A stretch of 64,000 bases of DNA from Acidocella sp. GTDB taxonomy: Bacteria; Pseudomonadota; Alphaproteobacteria; Acetobacterales; Acetobacteraceae. A program made the position numbers and the translations under genes. Shown one piece after another: positions 62,700 to 64,000 of this stretch; the stretch's first letter is position 1, and each line of letters starts with the position of its first letter. The notes under the pieces were generated by a model that was given only the letters and a program-made list of their open reading frames with translations, searched no databases and was not told where the DNA came from. The stretch is from assembly GCA_026224875.1 (NCBI GenBank), contig JAMFRU010000111.1:36975-100974 (forward strand). The letters run 5' to 3'.

Positions 62700-63137
62700 T
62701 TACATCCCGAGAACAGCGTTGCCCTTGGTCTGCATGCATTGCGCGTAGGCTATGTTGTAGCTTTGCTGCAGGTTGCCCGCCTGTTGGCGGCTCTTATGCG
62801 CCCCGAGTGCTACACCGCCCAGTAAGCCTACACCAGCACCAATCGCCGCGCCCATGCCGGCATTGCCGCCCGCGGCACCCAGCAAGGCGCCGGCGGCCGT
62901 GCCGCCAACGGTGGTTGCCGCTGCCGTACCGGCCGGGCTGCTGAGCCCGGTCTGCGCCGGCTGGTAGCTCTGGTTCTGCGCGAAATTCCGGCAAACGGCA
63001 TCATCGTTCTGGAACTGCGCAAGCGATTTATGAGCCCCCGGCATAACGGCAATCGTCGGGCCGGTCGGGGTAGCCGGCTGACAGCCGCTCAGCGCCAGCA
63101 TGGCAACAGCGGGGAAGGTTAGCCAACGAGAGCGCAT
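62700..63137 (-). CDS. Glycine-zipper lipoprotein
   Basis: The 145-residue protein has a lipoprotein signal ending LALSGC (Cys19), then a low-complexity central part with repeated small-residue motifs (AAGALLGAAGGNAGMGAAIGAG), the glycine-zipper type found in outer-membrane lipoproteins such as SlyB/OmpA-like proteins. Two further cysteines lie in the mature part. GGAGG precedes ATG 63137. It probably associates with the outer membrane; precise role unknown. Confidence 0.85.
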   Translation of the reverse strand: MRSRWLTFPAVAMLALSGCQPATPTGPTIAVMPGAHKSLAQFQNDDAVCRNFAQNQSYQPAQTGLSSPAGTAAATTVGGTAAGALLGAAGGNAGMGAAIGAGVGLLGGVALGAHKSRQQAGNLQQSYNIAYAQCMQTKGNAVLGM

Positions 63138-63262
63138 GATGACCTCCTATAAATTGGTGTTCAGTTTATGACAGCAACATTAACTGCAACATCAACAGAA
63201 AACCAGCCACCATAATGGCCGCCCGCGCCTCCCTCTATAGCAGCGACGTCAGAGCAGCGCCC

Positions 63263-63691
63263 CTACAGCAGCGACTGCGCGTGTTGCAGCACCATATCGC
63301 ACGCCTTTGTTTTAATTTGCTTGCTGGCCCCGCCGAGGGAGAAGTTGTTCCCGCTTCCAGACTGTATTTGCCCCTGCTGGCCCGCCGCATAACCGCTCGA
63401 CGAGGTAACGCCGCTCTGCCCGGTCAAGGCACTGAGGGCGCCGGTCGCGGAAGACCCCTGAACGATGTTGTTCTTAACGCAATAGCTCAACACCCCCGCC
63501 ACATTGCCGGTGCTGGAAGATGAAAGCGAGGGCAGCATCGAGCCCATCGCGCCGCTGCCACCACCCATAAGCCCGCTGGCCGCACCGGACAGGCCGCTCG
63601 ACCCACCCATCCCCGGCATGCTTTGCGCAAACACCGGTGCTGCGCAAACCACGCCCACCGTCACGACCATAAAACACCGAAAATACCGCAT
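63263..63691 (-). CDS. DUF2501 (YjjA-like) exported protein
   Basis: The 142-residue protein has a signal peptide (MRYFRCFMVVTVGVVCAAPVFA, cleavage before QS), a Gly/Ser/Met-rich segment, then the DUF2501 core GVLSYCVKNNIV and, at the end, IKTKACDMVLQHA, whose two cysteines may form a disulfide. The domain occurs in E. coli YjjA; function unknown. I start at ATG 63691, where the signal peptide begins; the frame is open upstream. Confidence 0.82.
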   Translation of the reverse strand: MRYFRCFMVVTVGVVCAAPVFAQSMPGMGGSSGLSGAASGLMGGGSGAMGSMLPSLSSSSTGNVAGVLSYCVKNNIVQGSSATGALSALTGQSGVTSSSGYAAGQQGQIQSGSGNNFSLGGASKQIKTKACDMVLQHAQSLL

Positions 63692-63859
63692 GATTGAATT
63701 CCCACCGTCTGGTTGACGTCGGACCCGCAGGTCCCGGATATCACTTTGCTCATCCGGTAATAGCAGCGATTTCGCGGCGGCGAAAGCGCGTGGCAAATCT
63801 ACACGCGCAGCGCAATGAAGCCGGCTCAAAAAACCATGTTGTCCTAGAGCGGTATGAAT

Positions 63860-64000
63860 TTAGGTTTGCTCGCATCCTGAGCTGACGAAGTAATTTTTAC
63901 ATTCTGTTGGTTTTATGGTTTCGAGGACCTTTGCGATGGCGTGTGATACGGCATCTTTGGTTCTCGCTTGGGCCTCGCGCAAATGGTGTTTGATTTTGGC
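63860..64000 (-). CDS. IS630-family transposase, C-terminal fragment running off the window
   Basis: The minus-strand frame from the right edge encodes AKIKHHLREAQARTKDAVSH... to FVSSGCEQT and stops at 63860. The KIKxxLR...TPTECxNYFxxxGY-type ending is characteristic of IS630-family DDE transposases. Only the last 46 residues are inside the window; the insertion-sequence end probably lies at about 63836-63860, near CTAGAGCGGTATGAATT. Confidence 0.8.
   Translation of the reverse strand, partial: AKIKHHLREAQARTKDAVSHAIAKVLETIKPTECKNYFVSSGCEQT

Overview
The window reads like the chromosome of a GC-rich alphaproteobacterium, most probably of the family Acetobacteraceae. Three things suggest this: a very large Gly/Asn-rich protein ending in a Hint domain (7449-11135), a palindromic repeat containing CTGGGGCCTGAGGCCCCAG (38026-38052 and 42408-42434), and a dispersed AAGCAGCTTTTT/AAAAAGCTGC hairpin family that I associate with acetic-acid and acidophilic relatives. 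The placement is inferred from memory of such genomes, not from a search. No tRNA, rRNA or CRISPR array was recognised.

Layout. 1-4680: a tightly coupled sensory operon (hybrid histidine kinase fragment, CheR, CheB, second hybrid kinase). 4677-7370: a DUF2252 protein and a luciferase-like monooxygenase. 7449-11135: the Hint-domain protein. 11282-17554: TetR, sulfotransferase, SDR, aldo/keto reductase, LysR, MFS transporter, cupin. 17616-28391: a catabolic-looking block of hydrolase, sulfotransferase, VOC proteins, four SDRs, two SnoaL-like proteins, an MDR dehydrogenase, a TIM-barrel isomerase and a LysR regulator. 28416-32818: TauD-like dioxygenase plus a LuxC/LuxE-like acid-reducing pair with a divergent TetR. 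32815-34963: eutBC. 35023-44983: hydrolase (broken), SDR, DUF1214, sulfotransferase-TIM-barrel fusion, LLM oxidoreductase, divergent LuxR regulator, 3-ketosteroid-dehydrogenase-like flavoprotein, TetR. 45047-52363: MDR, sulfotransferase (frameshifted), SDR, DUF1214, VOC, hydrolase, amidohydrolase, cupin. 52394-52540: a 141-bp MITE-like element with its target duplication. 52560-54985: ansP and an asparaginase. 55324-57790: second DUF2252 and an acetylpolyamine-amidohydrolase-like protein. 58032-62633: GntR regulator, acnD, prpF. 62700-64000: two small exported proteins and the 3' end of an IS630-family transposase.

How it fits together. About 35 kb (17.6-52.4 kb) holds three partly redundant sets built from the same parts: PAPS-type sulfotransferase, SDR, VOC, alpha/beta hydrolase, MDR or LLM oxidoreductase, DUF1214 and TIM-barrel proteins. 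A KstD-like dehydrogenase and a LuxC/LuxE pair are added. This suggests modification and degradation of cyclic hydrophobic substrates such as terpenoids or steroids, but no substrate can be read from sequence. Two members are broken (an amber codon in one hydrolase, a frameshift in one sulfotransferase), and each has an intact relative in another set. Several convergent gene pairs are separated only by hairpin-forming elements, and several regulator genes have dyad-symmetric sequences at their start sites.
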